Assembly: GCA_016222825.1 (NCBI GenBank)
Contig: JACRQF010000009.1
Span: 1,116,001 to 1,180,000, forward strand
Length of the DNA stretch: 64,000 bases
Source of the DNA: Verrucomicrobiota bacterium
GTDB lineage: Bacteria > Verrucomicrobiota > Verrucomicrobiia > CAIQCK01
Direction of reading: 5' to 3'
The notes under the pieces are model-generated. The model saw only the letters and a program-made list of their open reading frames with translations, made no database searches and had not been told where the DNA came from. Made by a program: the position numbers and the translations under genes. Shown piece after piece: positions 17,484 to 26,795 of the stretch. Numbering within the stretch: the first letter of the stretch is position 1; the number at the start of each line of letters is the position of its first letter.

Positions 17484-19730
17484 ATGAAAGCCGCGCTTCT
17501 ACTCCTCCTGCCCGTCACTGTTGTCGCAGCAGAGCCTGTGTCGCGCCAACACACGGAAACGATCACCGCCGCTTGTCGCGAGTTCGTCATTCGCATGGGC
17601 GGCACGATGGATGGCGAGAACACGCGCACGCCCGTCGGCTATCAGGCTTGGTCGCGCGCGTTCGAGCCGATGCGCGAAGTCCGCGTCGAGAACGTCGGCG
17701 ACACGCCGGTCGTCAACCCGTGGCTGCTCGTCAACAGCCGGCGCGACTGGCGCACCGTGGAGAAGATCGTCGCCGAGGCCACGCGCGGCTGCGCCAACGA
17801 CCGCGAACGCGCCATCGCCATCTGGCGGTTCGTCATCAACAACCGGTTTCACGCGACGCCGAACGACGGCGACAACGTGGACCCGGTCAAACAGTTCAAC
17901 GTCTATGGCTACTCGCTCTGTGGCGACATCGCGCGGACTATCCGCCAGCTCTGGAAGGTTGCCGGCTTCAAAACCCGCCGTGGCCACCCGCACGGCCACT
18001 GCCTGACGGAGACGTGGTTCGATGGCGCTTGGCGGATGCTCGACGGCGATGAACAGATCATTTGCCTGCGGCGCGACAACGAGACCATCGCCAGCGAGGA
18101 GGATATCGTGCGCGACCACGACCTGATGAAGCGCACACACACCTACGGCATTCTTGCCGGCGACGATCCGCTCACCGACCAGTTCTCCGCCGCGCTGCAC
18201 CTCCATGAAGGCAAACGCGACGGCGACTGGCAGGACGACTTCGGCCATCGCATGGATCTCACGTTGCGGCCGGGCGAATCGCTGGCGTGGCGTTGGGACA
18301 ATATCGGCCGCTCGCACGGAACCGACCTCGCAACCGGCTGGGGGCCGCAGGCCGGCCAGCCTCTCGCCAACGGCCGGCTCGTTTACGCGCCGCCAACACC
18401 AGCCGACGCCGGCGAGATAAGCGGCGACGCGCTCATCGTGCCGATGGTCAGTCCCTACGTCATTGTTGGCGGCAAGCTCGATATGCGCGGCGAAGCCAGG
18501 GTTTCCATTTCCTTCGACCGGAAGAAGTGGGAACCGGTCACAGGAAACGATGTTGATTCACACCTCCCGCGCGGCGGCAAGGCGCGCTACCGCTACTGGC
18601 TGAAGTTCGAGCCGGCGGGCGCCGTGCAGTCGCTGCGCGTCGAGAACATCCTCCAGATGGCGCCGCTGTCGCTCCCCGCGCTGACAGTCGGCGACAACCG
18701 GATCGCCTACAACGACGACTCCACCGGCATGCGCAAAGTGCGCGTGAGCTTCGAGTGGGTTGAGCGCGGCGACAGTCAGCCACCCGCCGCACCGGTGGCG
18801 GAGTTTCCGAAGGATGGCGGCGAAGTCGAAGGAACGCAGTTCACGTTCAAGTGGAGCGGCGGGCGCATGGACTACCATTTCCAACTCAGCAACCGCGCTG
18901 ACATGCGCTGGCCGCTATCGCCGACTTTCGACCGGCGACTGCAAGACGGCACGGCGAGCTGGACGATTCCGTGGCGCGGCCTGCTCAATCCCGGCCAGCG
19001 TTATTACTGGCGTGTGCGCGCGCGCAACAGCGACCGCCTATGGGGAGCGTGGAGCCAGGTGTTCAGCTTCACTCCGAAAGGGCCGGGCGTGCCGCTCGCC
19101 GTGAACTACGACACCACAACGCGTTCGGTTCTCTGGAAGGCCAACCCGCAGGGCCGGCCGCCGGTGAAATGGCGCGTCTATGCCAGCGACGAAAAAGGTT
19201 TCACCGCCAGCGACACGCCCCTCAAAACGCTCTGGGAATCGGGCTACGAGCGCCCGCGCGACGTGCGCGAGCTGCCGCCAAACTTCGTCGGCGAAACCGA
19301 CAAGCCGGAGTGGCGCTCGCTGACGAACGCATTCTACCGCGTCGTCGCCGTGGACGCGCGCGGTGTGTTCAGCGGCGCGAGCGATTACGCCGCCGTGCCG
19401 CGGCCGAGGTTCATCAGCCAGCCGCCGACGCGGGCGAAGAGCGGCGCGCCTTTCAGCTACCAGCCACGCGTTATCCGCTCGCTCGGTGACTTGCGCTGCA
19501 AGAACTACACGAAGGATAAAATCTATTGGGCCGGTTTCTGGAACATCGAGAGGCCCTCGTGGTCGCTGGCCGCCGCTCCGTCGTGGCTAAAGCTCAACGC
19601 CGAGACGGGGGAACTCTCCGGCACGCCGCCCGCCGACGCCGCCGACATCGAGTCGAAGGTGGAGTTGTGCAGCGAGATCACTGGCGTGGGCGCCGACACA
19701 CAGTCGTTCACCTTGCGGGTCGAGCGGTGA
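17484..19730 (+). CDS. Secreted transglutaminase-like multidomain protein
   Basis: 748 residues with a signal peptide (MKAALLLLLPVTVVAAEP). The N-terminal third holds a papain/transglutaminase-like core: Cys in GYSLCGDIARTIRQLW, His in HPHGHCLTETW and Asp in WRMLDGD form the expected triad. Middle and C-terminal parts are beta-sandwich domains: a fibronectin-III-like unit (FQLSNRADMRW...YYWRVRARNSDRLWGAWS) and a putative Ig-like end (APSWLKLNAETGELSGTPP). The Met at 17484 is preferred because upstream residues are basic and not signal-like. It precedes the MoxR/DUF58/TgpA cluster by ~80 bp on the same strand. Protein or peptide cross-linking or proteolysis outside the cytoplasm is the likely role. 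Confidence 0.7.
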   Translation: MKAALLLLLPVTVVAAEPVSRQHTETITAACREFVIRMGGTMDGENTRTPVGYQAWSRAFEPMREVRVENVGDTPVVNPWLLVNSRRDWRTVEKIVAEATRGCANDRERAIAIWRFVINNRFHATPNDGDNVDPVKQFNVYGYSLCGDIARTIRQLWKVAGFKTRRGHPHGHCLTETWFDGAWRMLDGDEQIICLRRDNETIASEEDIVRDHDLMKRTHTYGILAGDDPLTDQFSAALHLHEGKRDGDWQDDFGHRMDLTLRPGESLAWRWDNIGRSHGTDLATGWGPQAGQPLANGRLVYAPPTPADAGEISGDALIVPMVSPYVIVGGKLDMRGEARVSISFDRKKWEPVTGNDVDSHLPRGGKARYRYWLKFEPAGAVQSLRVENILQMAPLSLPALTVGDNRIAYNDDSTGMRKVRVSFEWVERGDSQPPAAPVAEFPKDGGEVEGTQFTFKWSGGRMDYHFQLSNRADMRWPLSPTFDRRLQDGTASWTIPWRGLLNPGQRYYWRVRARNSDRLWGAWSQVFSFTPKGPGVPLAVNYDTTTRSVLWKANPQGRPPVKWRVYASDEKGFTASDTPLKTLWESGYERPRDVRELPPNFVGETDKPEWRSLTNAFYRVVAVDARGVFSGASDYAAVPRPRFISQPPTRAKSGAPFSYQPRVIRSLGDLRCKNYTKDKIYWAGFWNIERPSWSLAAAPSWLKLNAETGELSGTPPADAADIESKVELCSEITGVGADTQSFTLRVER

Positions 19731-19812
19731 CGATCAGCGTCGTGAGAAATTCGCGTCCATCAACATTCTTGCCTGCGCCTGCTTTTGGCGTTATGGAATG
19801 GAGTCCATTGGG

Positions 19813-20763
19813 ATGACAACCAACCATTCACTCTCACCTCGCGAAACTTACCAGGCCATCGCGGCAAACATCGAGAAAGTCATGAAGGGACAAGCAACCG
19901 CCACGCGGCGGTTGCTCGCGGCCGTGGCCAGCGGCGGGCATGTGCTGCTCGAGGATTTTCCCGGCACCGGCAAGACGACGCTGGCCAAGACGCTGGCACG
20001 CTCCATCAACGTGCAGTTCAAGCGCGTCCAATTCACGCCGGATCTGTTGCCGTCGGACATCGTCGGCGTGCCGGTGTTCGACCAGCGGGACCGGCAGTTT
20101 CATTTCCACGAAGGGCCGGTCTTCACCAACATCCTGCTCGCGGACGAAATCAACCGCGCCTCGCCGCGGACGCAATCGGCGCTGTTGGAGGCGATGGCCG
20201 AGGGACAGGTCAGCGTCGAGGGCGAACGCCGGCCGCTGGCGGAGTTGTTCTTCGTCATCGCGACGCAAAACCCCGTCGAGTTCCGCGGCACGTATCCGCT
20301 GCCGGAGGCGCAGATGGACCGGTTCGCGATGCAGTTCGAGCTGGGCTACGTCGCGGCGGAGCAGGAAGTGGCCATTCTCACCGACCAGATGCACAACCAC
20401 CCGCTTCATCTCATCGAGCCGTGCGCCAGCGAGCAGGACTTGCTGCGGCTGCGGCGCGCGGTGACGGAGGTCCGCATCAGCGAGGAACTGAAACGCTACA
20501 TCGTGGATGTGGTGGCGGCGACGCGCGGCGCCAGCGGCGTCCAACTCGGCGCCAGCCCGCGCGCTTCGCTGGCGGTGATGAAGACGGCGCAAGCGATGGC
20601 GCTGTTTGACGGGAGCGGGTTTGTCACGCCGGAGCACGTGCAGGAAGTGGTCACTCCGGTGATCGCGCACCGGCTGGTGATTGACCCGCAAGCGAAATTC
20701 TCCGGGCTGACGGCGCGCGGCGTCGTGCAGGAGGTGTTGCGCCGGATTCCCGTGCCGGCCTGA
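19813..20763 (+). CDS. MoxR-family AAA+ ATPase
   Basis: About 316 residues. Walker A FPGTGKTTL, Walker B LLADEINRASPRTQSALLEAM, sensor motif ATQNPVEFRGTYPLPEAQMDRF and the MoxR lid region are complete. Start: Met at 19813 has GGAG about 9 nt upstream; the Met five codons earlier (19798) is possible. MoxR ATPases act as chaperones for von Willebrand or DUF58 partners, and a DUF58 gene begins 5 bp after the stop, so the three genes 19.8-24.1 kb form an operon. Confidence 0.93.
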   Translation: MTTNHSLSPRETYQAIAANIEKVMKGQATATRRLLAAVASGGHVLLEDFPGTGKTTLAKTLARSINVQFKRVQFTPDLLPSDIVGVPVFDQRDRQFHFHEGPVFTNILLADEINRASPRTQSALLEAMAEGQVSVEGERRPLAELFFVIATQNPVEFRGTYPLPEAQMDRFAMQFELGYVAAEQEVAILTDQMHNHPLHLIEPCASEQDLLRLRRAVTEVRISEELKRYIVDVVAATRGASGVQLGASPRASLAVMKTAQAMALFDGSGFVTPEHVQEVVTPVIAHRLVIDPQAKFSGLTARGVVQEVLRRIPVPA

Positions 20764-20768
20764 CGGCC

Positions 20769-22133
20769 ATGTTACGGCGGTTCTTCTATCACAGTTACCG
20801 CCGGCTCTTCGCGAGCGCGCGCTGGCTGGGCCGGCGGTTCACGCGTGCGGGAGAGTTTGCGCTGGGTCTGACGATGCTGGCGGCGGTCATCGGAGCCGAC
20901 ACCAACCAGACAACGGCTTACCAGGCGTTCGCGTTTCTGGCTGCGATGTTTGGCGTGTCGGCATTGTGGACCATCCTCCGCAGGTTCGGGCCGGGCGTGC
21001 TCTCCGTCCAACGGCTGCTGCCGCGCTTCGGAACAGCGGGCCGCGCTGTGAGCTACACGGTGAGGGTGAGGAACGAATCACCCCGGCCGCAGCGGGGCGT
21101 GATCCTGCTGGAAGACATGGAAGACCCCCGGCCTTCGTGGCAGGAGTTCGCCGTCAAATCACCGCGAAGAAAACGCGATGCGGCGGCGTGGCTCGACGAT
21201 TGGCTCGGCGCATCGCGCTGGCGCGACCTCGTGGCGCGGAGGCAACCGGCGGTGATCGGCGCGCAAGTTGTGCCGGACCTGCCGCCGCGCGGTGAGGTGG
21301 AAGTGCGCATCGAAGTCACTCCACGGCGGCGCGGGCGGGTCCACTTCACCGGCATGACCCTGGCCCGGACGGATGTTTTTGGGATGATGCTTGGCCATCG
21401 CCGCCTGCCGTGGCCGCAATCGTTGCTGGTCCTGCCCAAACGCTATGTCCTCCCGCCCATCGCCATGCCCGGCACGCGCCAGTATCAGACCGCTGGCGTG
21501 GCGCAGGCAAGCTCGGTGGGGCAATCGGACGAGTTCGTATCGCTGCGCGATTACCGTCCCGGCGATCCGCTGCGGCACATTCACTGGAAGAGTGTCGCCA
21601 AGACGGACCGGCTGATCGTCCGTGAGCATGAGGATGAGTTCTTCGTGCGCCATGCCTTGATACTCGACACCTTCGTGGCGGGCGGAGAGGAGGAGACTTT
21701 CGAGGAGGCGGTTTCGGTGGCGGCATCTTTTGTTTGCACGATCCAGACGCAGGAGTCGCTGCTGGATTTGTTGTTTGTGGGGACGGAGGCTTATTGTTTC
21801 ACCGCCGGCCGCGGCGTTGGGCACATCGAACGGATGCTGGAAGTTCTGGCGGGCGTCAACACATGCGCCGGCAAATCCTTCCCCGCGCTGGAATCGCTGG
21901 TGTTGCGTCACGCGCCGTTGGTGAGCGGCTGCGTGTGCGTTTTTCTGGCGTGGGACGAGTCACGGCGACGGCTGGTGAGGTTGCTGCAAGGGCTGCGCGT
22001 GCCGTTGCGTGTGTGCGTCGTCACCGGTGCGGGCCAGACCGGCGCGCTCGATCCCGGCCCGATGAAGAACGAGCCGCATCATTTCCATGTGCTGCGGGCC
22101 GGGAAGATCCAGGAGGACCTGTCGCGATGGTGA
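20769..22133 (+). CDS. DUF58 membrane protein
   Basis: 454 residues. Two hydrophobic segments near residues 30-65 are followed by a beta-domain and the conserved DUF58 core VSLRDYRPGDPLRHIHWKSVAKTDRLIVREHEDE. The last ~120 residues resemble a degenerate von Willebrand-like domain. Genetic partner of MoxR and TgpA. Its TGA overlaps the ATG of the next gene by 7 nt, indicating translational coupling. Function in the family is unclear; an envelope-maturation role is inferred from association. Confidence 0.9.
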   Translation: MLRRFFYHSYRRLFASARWLGRRFTRAGEFALGLTMLAAVIGADTNQTTAYQAFAFLAAMFGVSALWTILRRFGPGVLSVQRLLPRFGTAGRAVSYTVRVRNESPRPQRGVILLEDMEDPRPSWQEFAVKSPRRKRDAAAWLDDWLGASRWRDLVARRQPAVIGAQVVPDLPPRGEVEVRIEVTPRRRGRVHFTGMTLARTDVFGMMLGHRRLPWPQSLLVLPKRYVLPPIAMPGTRQYQTAGVAQASSVGQSDEFVSLRDYRPGDPLRHIHWKSVAKTDRLIVREHEDEFFVRHALILDTFVAGGEEETFEEAVSVAASFVCTIQTQESLLDLLFVGTEAYCFTAGRGVGHIERMLEVLAGVNTCAGKSFPALESLVLRHAPLVSGCVCVFLAWDESRRRLVRLLQGLRVPLRVCVVTGAGQTGALDPGPMKNEPHHFHVLRAGKIQEDLSRW

Positions 22134-24139
22134 AGATGCCTCCATTGCTGCTTGGCCTCACGCTCCTGTTTTGGGGATGGGAGGTTGAGTTGCTGCCGCT
22201 GAGCGCGGTCGGCGCGGTGATCCTGGAACTGCCTCAGTTCATCCGATGGCGCTGGGACTTCTCCGAGACGGACATGAACCGCTTTTGGGATTTGTGTTAC
22301 GTGCTGTTCCTGGGGGCGATCGCTTACAACTTCGTCACGACGGACCTGACCTACGCGACGTTCAAGTTCATGCCCTGGTTGCCGCTGATCTTCTTCCCGT
22401 TCGTCGCTGCTGCGGCCTACAACGCGGAGGACCGCGTCCGGCTCAGCACCTTCTCGTTGTTCCTGCACCGCAAGAGCCGTGACGCAGCCTCGGCAAAACC
22501 GGTCGGCTGGTTTGTTCCTTACTGCTATTTCGCGATCTGCTTCATCGCCGCGAGCACCGTCAACGCGCGCGACCCCCGCTTTTACGCCGCGGTGGTCCTG
22601 TTCGGCGCATGGCTGCTGTGGACGATTCGCAGCCGGGTCGCGTCGGTCTGGGTGTGGGCGGTAATGCTGATTGTTGTCAGCGTCGCCGGTTCTGGCGGAC
22701 AAGTCGGGCTGACGGAGCTGCAGGCGTGGATCGAAACTGCCGCGACCCGTTTGCTGACTGGCTCGGACGAAGAATTTACGCAGACGCGGACCGCCATTGG
22801 TTCGATGGGCGAACTCAAGCTGTCGAATCGAATCGTCCTGCGCGTTGAGACGAACGGCAACAATCCCGCTCCTGCGCATCTTCGCAAGGCCAGCTTCATC
22901 TTCTACGATACGTCGGGCAGAAAGGCAACGTGGCTCGCCGCCGGCACGCAGTTTGTCCAGCAACAACCAGGGACGGAACCCACAACGTGGGTGGTGGCTG
23001 AGCAACAACCCTCGTCGGCCGCGACCATCTCAATGCCTTTGTCGCGTGGCATGGGCATCCTCCCGGTGCCCAACGGTCCGTGCGTCCTCGAAGGTTTGGT
23101 CGCCGGTGTTGTGGAAGTGAACCGCTGCGGGTCCGTGCGCGTGCGCGAAGGCCTGCCGCTCGTCCGCTACACGGTGAAGTATCGCGGCGTCTCAACCCTC
23201 GACGCGCAGCCGAATGAGCGGGATCTCTCAGTCCCTGCGGCGGAAGTTCCGGCCTTGGCACAGATCGCCAGCGAGCTTGGTCTGGCGGGCCAGCCGCCGG
23301 GCGAAGTCATGCGGCGGCTCGCGGTCTTCTTTCATGGGAAATTCACCTACCGCACTCACTTGAAAACCGCGGCTGACGATTTCTTCGGCCAAACCACCGC
23401 GCTCAGCCACTTCCTGCTGCGCGACCGCGCGGGGCATTGCGAGTTCTTTGCAACGGCCACGACGTTATTACTGCGGCAGGCGGGCATTCCGGCGCGCTAT
23501 GCGACCGGCTACGCCGTGCCGCCAAAGGCCGCCAGCGCGCGCGAGCATCTGGTGCGGCGTCGCCACGCGCACGCCTGGGTGCTCGTCTACGTGGACGGGG
23601 CATGGAGGGATTTTGACACGACGCCCGCCGCATGGGGCGGCATGGAGGACGCGGAAGCGTCGGTTTTCCAATCGCTCGGCGACCTGATCTCGTCGCTGCA
23701 ATACCGCATCGCCTTCTGGCGCTACTACGGCGACCGTGCCGCGATCATCAACGCGTTGCTGTGGCTCATTCCGTTCCCGGTGATCTGGTTTTCCTGGCGG
23801 CTATTCTGGAAGAAAGGTCGCATCCGGCTGAAGGACCGCAAGCAACGCAAGGAAACGTCACCGCGTGCCGGCGCCGACTCGGAGTTCTACTTGATCGAAA
23901 AGCATCTCACGAAAGCGGGCCTGCCGCGCCGTGAGGGAGAGTCGTTGCGCGAATGGCTGCGGCGTTTGGAAACCTCGCGACGGGCCGGCGTGCGCATCCC
24001 GCCGCTGGAGGAAATCGTGGCGTTGCACTACGCCTACCGCTTCGATCCGCTGGGCATCACCTCCCAGCAGCGGCGTGAACTCAAATCTCGCGCCGAGTCT
24101 TGGCTCAAGGAAGCCGCAGAAGCGGTCGTCGCACCGTAG
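22127..24139 (+). CDS. TgpA-like membrane transglutaminase
   Basis: About 670 residues. The ATG at 22127 follows a strong AGGAGG (22111) and overlaps the end of the DUF58 gene. Several N-terminal transmembrane helices precede an extracytoplasmic transglutaminase core: Cys in RAGHCEFFATATTLLLRQAG, His in RRHAHAWVLVYVDG, Asp in WRDFDTTP. A further helix near ALLWLIPFPVIWFSW and a cytoplasmic DUF4129-like tail end the protein. An insert at residues ~305-318 (GMGILPVPNG) is encoded by a dispersed repeat element (23047-23075). Confidence 0.92.
   Translation: MVKMPPLLLGLTLLFWGWEVELLPLSAVGAVILELPQFIRWRWDFSETDMNRFWDLCYVLFLGAIAYNFVTTDLTYATFKFMPWLPLIFFPFVAAAAYNAEDRVRLSTFSLFLHRKSRDAASAKPVGWFVPYCYFAICFIAASTVNARDPRFYAAVVLFGAWLLWTIRSRVASVWVWAVMLIVVSVAGSGGQVGLTELQAWIETAATRLLTGSDEEFTQTRTAIGSMGELKLSNRIVLRVETNGNNPAPAHLRKASFIFYDTSGRKATWLAAGTQFVQQQPGTEPTTWVVAEQQPSSAATISMPLSRGMGILPVPNGPCVLEGLVAGVVEVNRCGSVRVREGLPLVRYTVKYRGVSTLDAQPNERDLSVPAAEVPALAQIASELGLAGQPPGEVMRRLAVFFHGKFTYRTHLKTAADDFFGQTTALSHFLLRDRAGHCEFFATATTLLLRQAGIPARYATGYAVPPKAASAREHLVRRRHAHAWVLVYVDGAWRDFDTTPAAWGGMEDAEASVFQSLGDLISSLQYRIAFWRYYGDRAAIINALLWLIPFPVIWFSWRLFWKKGRIRLKDRKQRKETSPRAGADSEFYLIEKHLTKAGLPRREGESLREWLRRLETSRRAGVRIPPLEEIVALHYAYRFDPLGITSQQRRELKSRAESWLKEAAEAVVAP
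23047..23075. repeat. Intragenic GGGCATCC-type short repeat in tgpA-like gene
   Basis: GGCATGGGCATCC then CCCGGTGCCCAACGG contains a small inverted repeat (GGGCA/TGCCC) and translates to RGMGILPVPNG. I recall that peptide from other verrucomicrobial and planctomycete translations, which is memory, not a search. It sits in the soluble domain just before the transglutaminase core. Confidence 0.45.
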
Positions 24140-24143
24140 CGGT

Positions 24144-24632
24144 TTACTTTCGCTTCTTGCAGAGCCGGCAAATCAGCGCGTCCAGGCTCCAGGGACCCGC
24201 GCCGCTGAAGATCAGCGACAACGCAATCAGGCCGAGCGTCATCGGATACTCAAAGCCGTGCTTGTCTGCGAAGAAGCCGTTGGGTAGATGCACTTGAAAT
24301 ACCGCCACAGCCATCACGCAGAAAATTCCGAACGCCGCCAGCCTTGTCATCAGGCCCGTCAGCACACCGAGCGCGCCGAAGAACTCGGCGAAGATGGCGA
24401 GCACGGCGAAGACCACCGGGATGCCAAGCTTGTCGTGCATGAAGGCAACAGTGCCCGACCAGCCGTGGCCGCCGAACCAGCCGAGCAGCTTCTGTGAACC
24501 GTGCATGAAGAAGACAACGCCGAGCGCCACCCGCGCCAGAAGCGGCCCCAACGGTGCCATGGCTGCCAGAAACGACTCCAGCCGCTCGCAGCATCTGTAG
24601 GCGGTGTTTGTCTCAGAAGTTTCAGAGTTCAT
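24144..24632 (-). CDS. DoxX-family membrane protein
   Basis: About 162 residues with four hydrophobic helices; VALGVVFFMHGSQKLLGWFGG and LAIFAEFFGALGVLTGLMTRLAA are the family signatures. Small integral membrane protein, DoxX/YphA type, associated with redox or quinone stress in other bacteria. The ATG at 24632 is preferred over long upstream extensions, which read antisense to the UvrD-like gene leader. Convergent with the tgpA-like gene (4 bp gap). Confidence 0.88.
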   Translation of the reverse strand: MNSETSETNTAYRCCERLESFLAAMAPLGPLLARVALGVVFFMHGSQKLLGWFGGHGWSGTVAFMHDKLGIPVVFAVLAIFAEFFGALGVLTGLMTRLAAFGIFCVMAVAVFQVHLPNGFFADKHGFEYPMTLGLIALSLIFSGAGPWSLDALICRLCKKRK

Positions 24633-24765
24633 GCGCCAACCTAGCTTGTCGGTGGACACCGCGCAAACGGCGGCGCGTGCCGCCGTGTCAAGAGCGCGTC
24701 GTTGTTGGCGAAAAACTTTTCTTCTTGTCGCTCGCGGCGGTGAAGGGTTTCCTTTCGCGCCTTTG

Positions 24766-26592
24766 ATGAAACTGAATCCGTCACAAGCCGCAGTCGTTGC
24801 GTGTCGCGCCCGGCGCATCCTCGTCATGGCCGGCGCGGGCACGGGCAAGACCGCCACAAGCGTCCATTGGGTCGCCTCGCTGGTGCGCTCCGGCGTGCCG
24901 CGCAGCGCCGTGCTCATGATCACCTTCACGCGCAAGGCCGCCAACGAGATGGCCTCGCGCGTCGAGCAACTCGTCGCCGGCGTGCCGCGCAAGTCCGCCG
25001 ATGACCGGCTGACGGTCGGCACTTATCACGCCGTCGCCAGCATGCTCATGCGCAAGGAGGGCGAGAAGTTTGGCCTTGCGAGCAGCCATTTCTCCACGCT
25101 CGACGAATCGGAAGCGCAGTCCATCTGGAAGTCCGCTTTGAAACAGTGCGGCCTCGATACGAAGTCCAAGCTCTTCGTGCCCGGCCGGCTCAGCGAACTG
25201 TATTCGTTCGCGCGCAACACCCGCACGCCGGTGGCGGAGGTGTTCGAGCCGCAGTTCGGCAGCCACACGAAGCGGATGCTGAAGGTCGGCGGCGTTTATG
25301 AGGAACTGAAGCGCGCCGCCAACGTTGTGGATTACGACGACCTGCTCGTGCTCTGGGCGCAGCGGCTGGAGCGCGACGTCGCGTGGGCAAAGCAACTGCG
25401 CGAGCGTTGGCGCTATGTGCTCGTGGACGAGATGCAGGATAACAACCGTCTCAATGAGGCGATTCTCGACGGGTTGGACCCGCACCACCTCATGGTCGTT
25501 GGCGACGCCAACCAGTCCATCTACTCGTTCCGCGGCTCCGAGGTGCGGCTCATCACCGATTTCCCCGCGAAGAACCGCGACACGCAAATCCTGAAGCTGG
25601 AGAACAACTACCGCAGCTCGCAGCCGATCCTCGACCTCGCCAACGAAGTCGTGGCGAACTCTGAGAGCGCGCTCCGCCTCCAGGCGGCCAACGGCGCGCA
25701 GGGCAGCGTGGATTACCGGAAATACTTCACGCCGGCGCACGAGGCGGTGGGCATCGTCAAGTGGATCGTCGCGCGCAAGAACGCGGGCAAGCGCGGCTGC
25801 GATTGCGCTGTGCTGGCGCGCTCGTCGCGGACGCTCACGGCGCTAGAGGTGCTGCTGAACCAGCATCGCATCCGCTACAAGAAATACGGCGGCCTCGCGC
25901 TGGCCGACGCGGCGGAGGTGAAGGACTTCCTCTGTTTCCTGCGCGTCGCGCAGAACCCGCGCGACAAGATCGCGTTGCTGCGAGCGCTGACGCAGTTCCC
26001 CGGCATCGGCGAAGGCACGGCGGCGAAGGCCATCGCCGCGCACCGCGGGCAGTTCGTCGAGGACAACCACTGGCCGGAAGCAGCGGCGGACTTGCCGCGA
26101 TGGATTCACGACCTGCGCCGCGCGCCGACGCTCGGCGCGAAGGGCCGTCTGCTGTTCGAGCGAATCAAGCCGCTGATGCTGGCGAACTATCCGAAGGACG
26201 CCGAGGAGCGGCTGGGGACGCTGCACGTGCTGGCCGGCTCAATGGACACGGCGAGCTGTTCGCTGGCGGAATTCCTCGACGGCTTTAATCTCAGCCGCGA
26301 CACCGACGAAGTGCATCCCGACGATGCGGCGATCCTTTCGACGATCCATTCCTCGAAAGGCCTGGAGTGGGATGGCGTCTGGCTCGTCGGCGCAGGCCAC
26401 ACCCAGATGCCGCATCCGCGCACGCAGGCGACCGGCGAGGTGGCTGAGGAGCGCCGCCTCTTCTATGTCGCCGTCACGCGCGCCCGGCACGAACTGGTGA
26501 TTTCGTTCCCGGCGCTGACCGAACGCAAGACGAACCAAAAGCCAACGCCCTTCGTGCCCGCTTCGGTGTTTTGGCAGTTCCTGAGTTCGTGA
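24766..26592 (+). CDS. UvrD/Rep-family (SF1) DNA helicase, short form
   Basis: About 608 residues. Walker A MAGAGTGKTATS, ITFTRKAANEMASR, VDEMQDNNRLN (motif II), GDANQSIYSFRGSE (motif III), LENNYRSSQPI (motif IV), STIHSSKGLEWDGVWLVG (motif V) and RLFYVAVTRARHEL (motif VI) are all present, in order. The 2A/2B domains are complete but the protein is shorter than UvrD or PcrA and lacks their C-terminal extension. Start is the ATG at 24766 giving MKLNPSQAAVV. Divergent from doxX. Role in repair or replication restart is by family. Confidence 0.92.
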   Translation: MKLNPSQAAVVACRARRILVMAGAGTGKTATSVHWVASLVRSGVPRSAVLMITFTRKAANEMASRVEQLVAGVPRKSADDRLTVGTYHAVASMLMRKEGEKFGLASSHFSTLDESEAQSIWKSALKQCGLDTKSKLFVPGRLSELYSFARNTRTPVAEVFEPQFGSHTKRMLKVGGVYEELKRAANVVDYDDLLVLWAQRLERDVAWAKQLRERWRYVLVDEMQDNNRLNEAILDGLDPHHLMVVGDANQSIYSFRGSEVRLITDFPAKNRDTQILKLENNYRSSQPILDLANEVVANSESALRLQAANGAQGSVDYRKYFTPAHEAVGIVKWIVARKNAGKRGCDCAVLARSSRTLTALEVLLNQHRIRYKKYGGLALADAAEVKDFLCFLRVAQNPRDKIALLRALTQFPGIGEGTAAKAIAAHRGQFVEDNHWPEAAADLPRWIHDLRRAPTLGAKGRLLFERIKPLMLANYPKDAEERLGTLHVLAGSMDTASCSLAEFLDGFNLSRDTDEVHPDDAAILSTIHSSKGLEWDGVWLVGAGHTQMPHPRTQATGEVAEERRLFYVAVTRARHELVISFPALTERKTNQKPTPFVPASVFWQFLSS

Positions 26593-26795
26593 CGAGAAGA
26601 CGAAACGCAGTTTCGTGCTTGTTCCCGCTGCCGGGTTGTGCGGCTAATCCGTCCTTCAATTCATATGTTGTTCGAACGTCTTCGCGCAGGGTTCGCGGTG
26701 TAAGAGTTCTCGGCAAAGCCTCTGTTGCAGGCCGCCGACTAGAATTCCACAAGCTCTGATTCCACTACTCCATCACCCCGCCATTCCGCGGTGTC
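26593..26795. other. Convergent intergenic gap after the helicase
   Basis: About 200 bp between the helicase stop and the recombinase stop. I see no gene, tRNA or clear terminator. Confidence 0.4.

Noticed and set aside
26593..26795. tRNA or attachment site in the helicase/recombinase gap
   Set aside because: No cloverleaf or repeat pair found; the XerC-like gene has no phage context.
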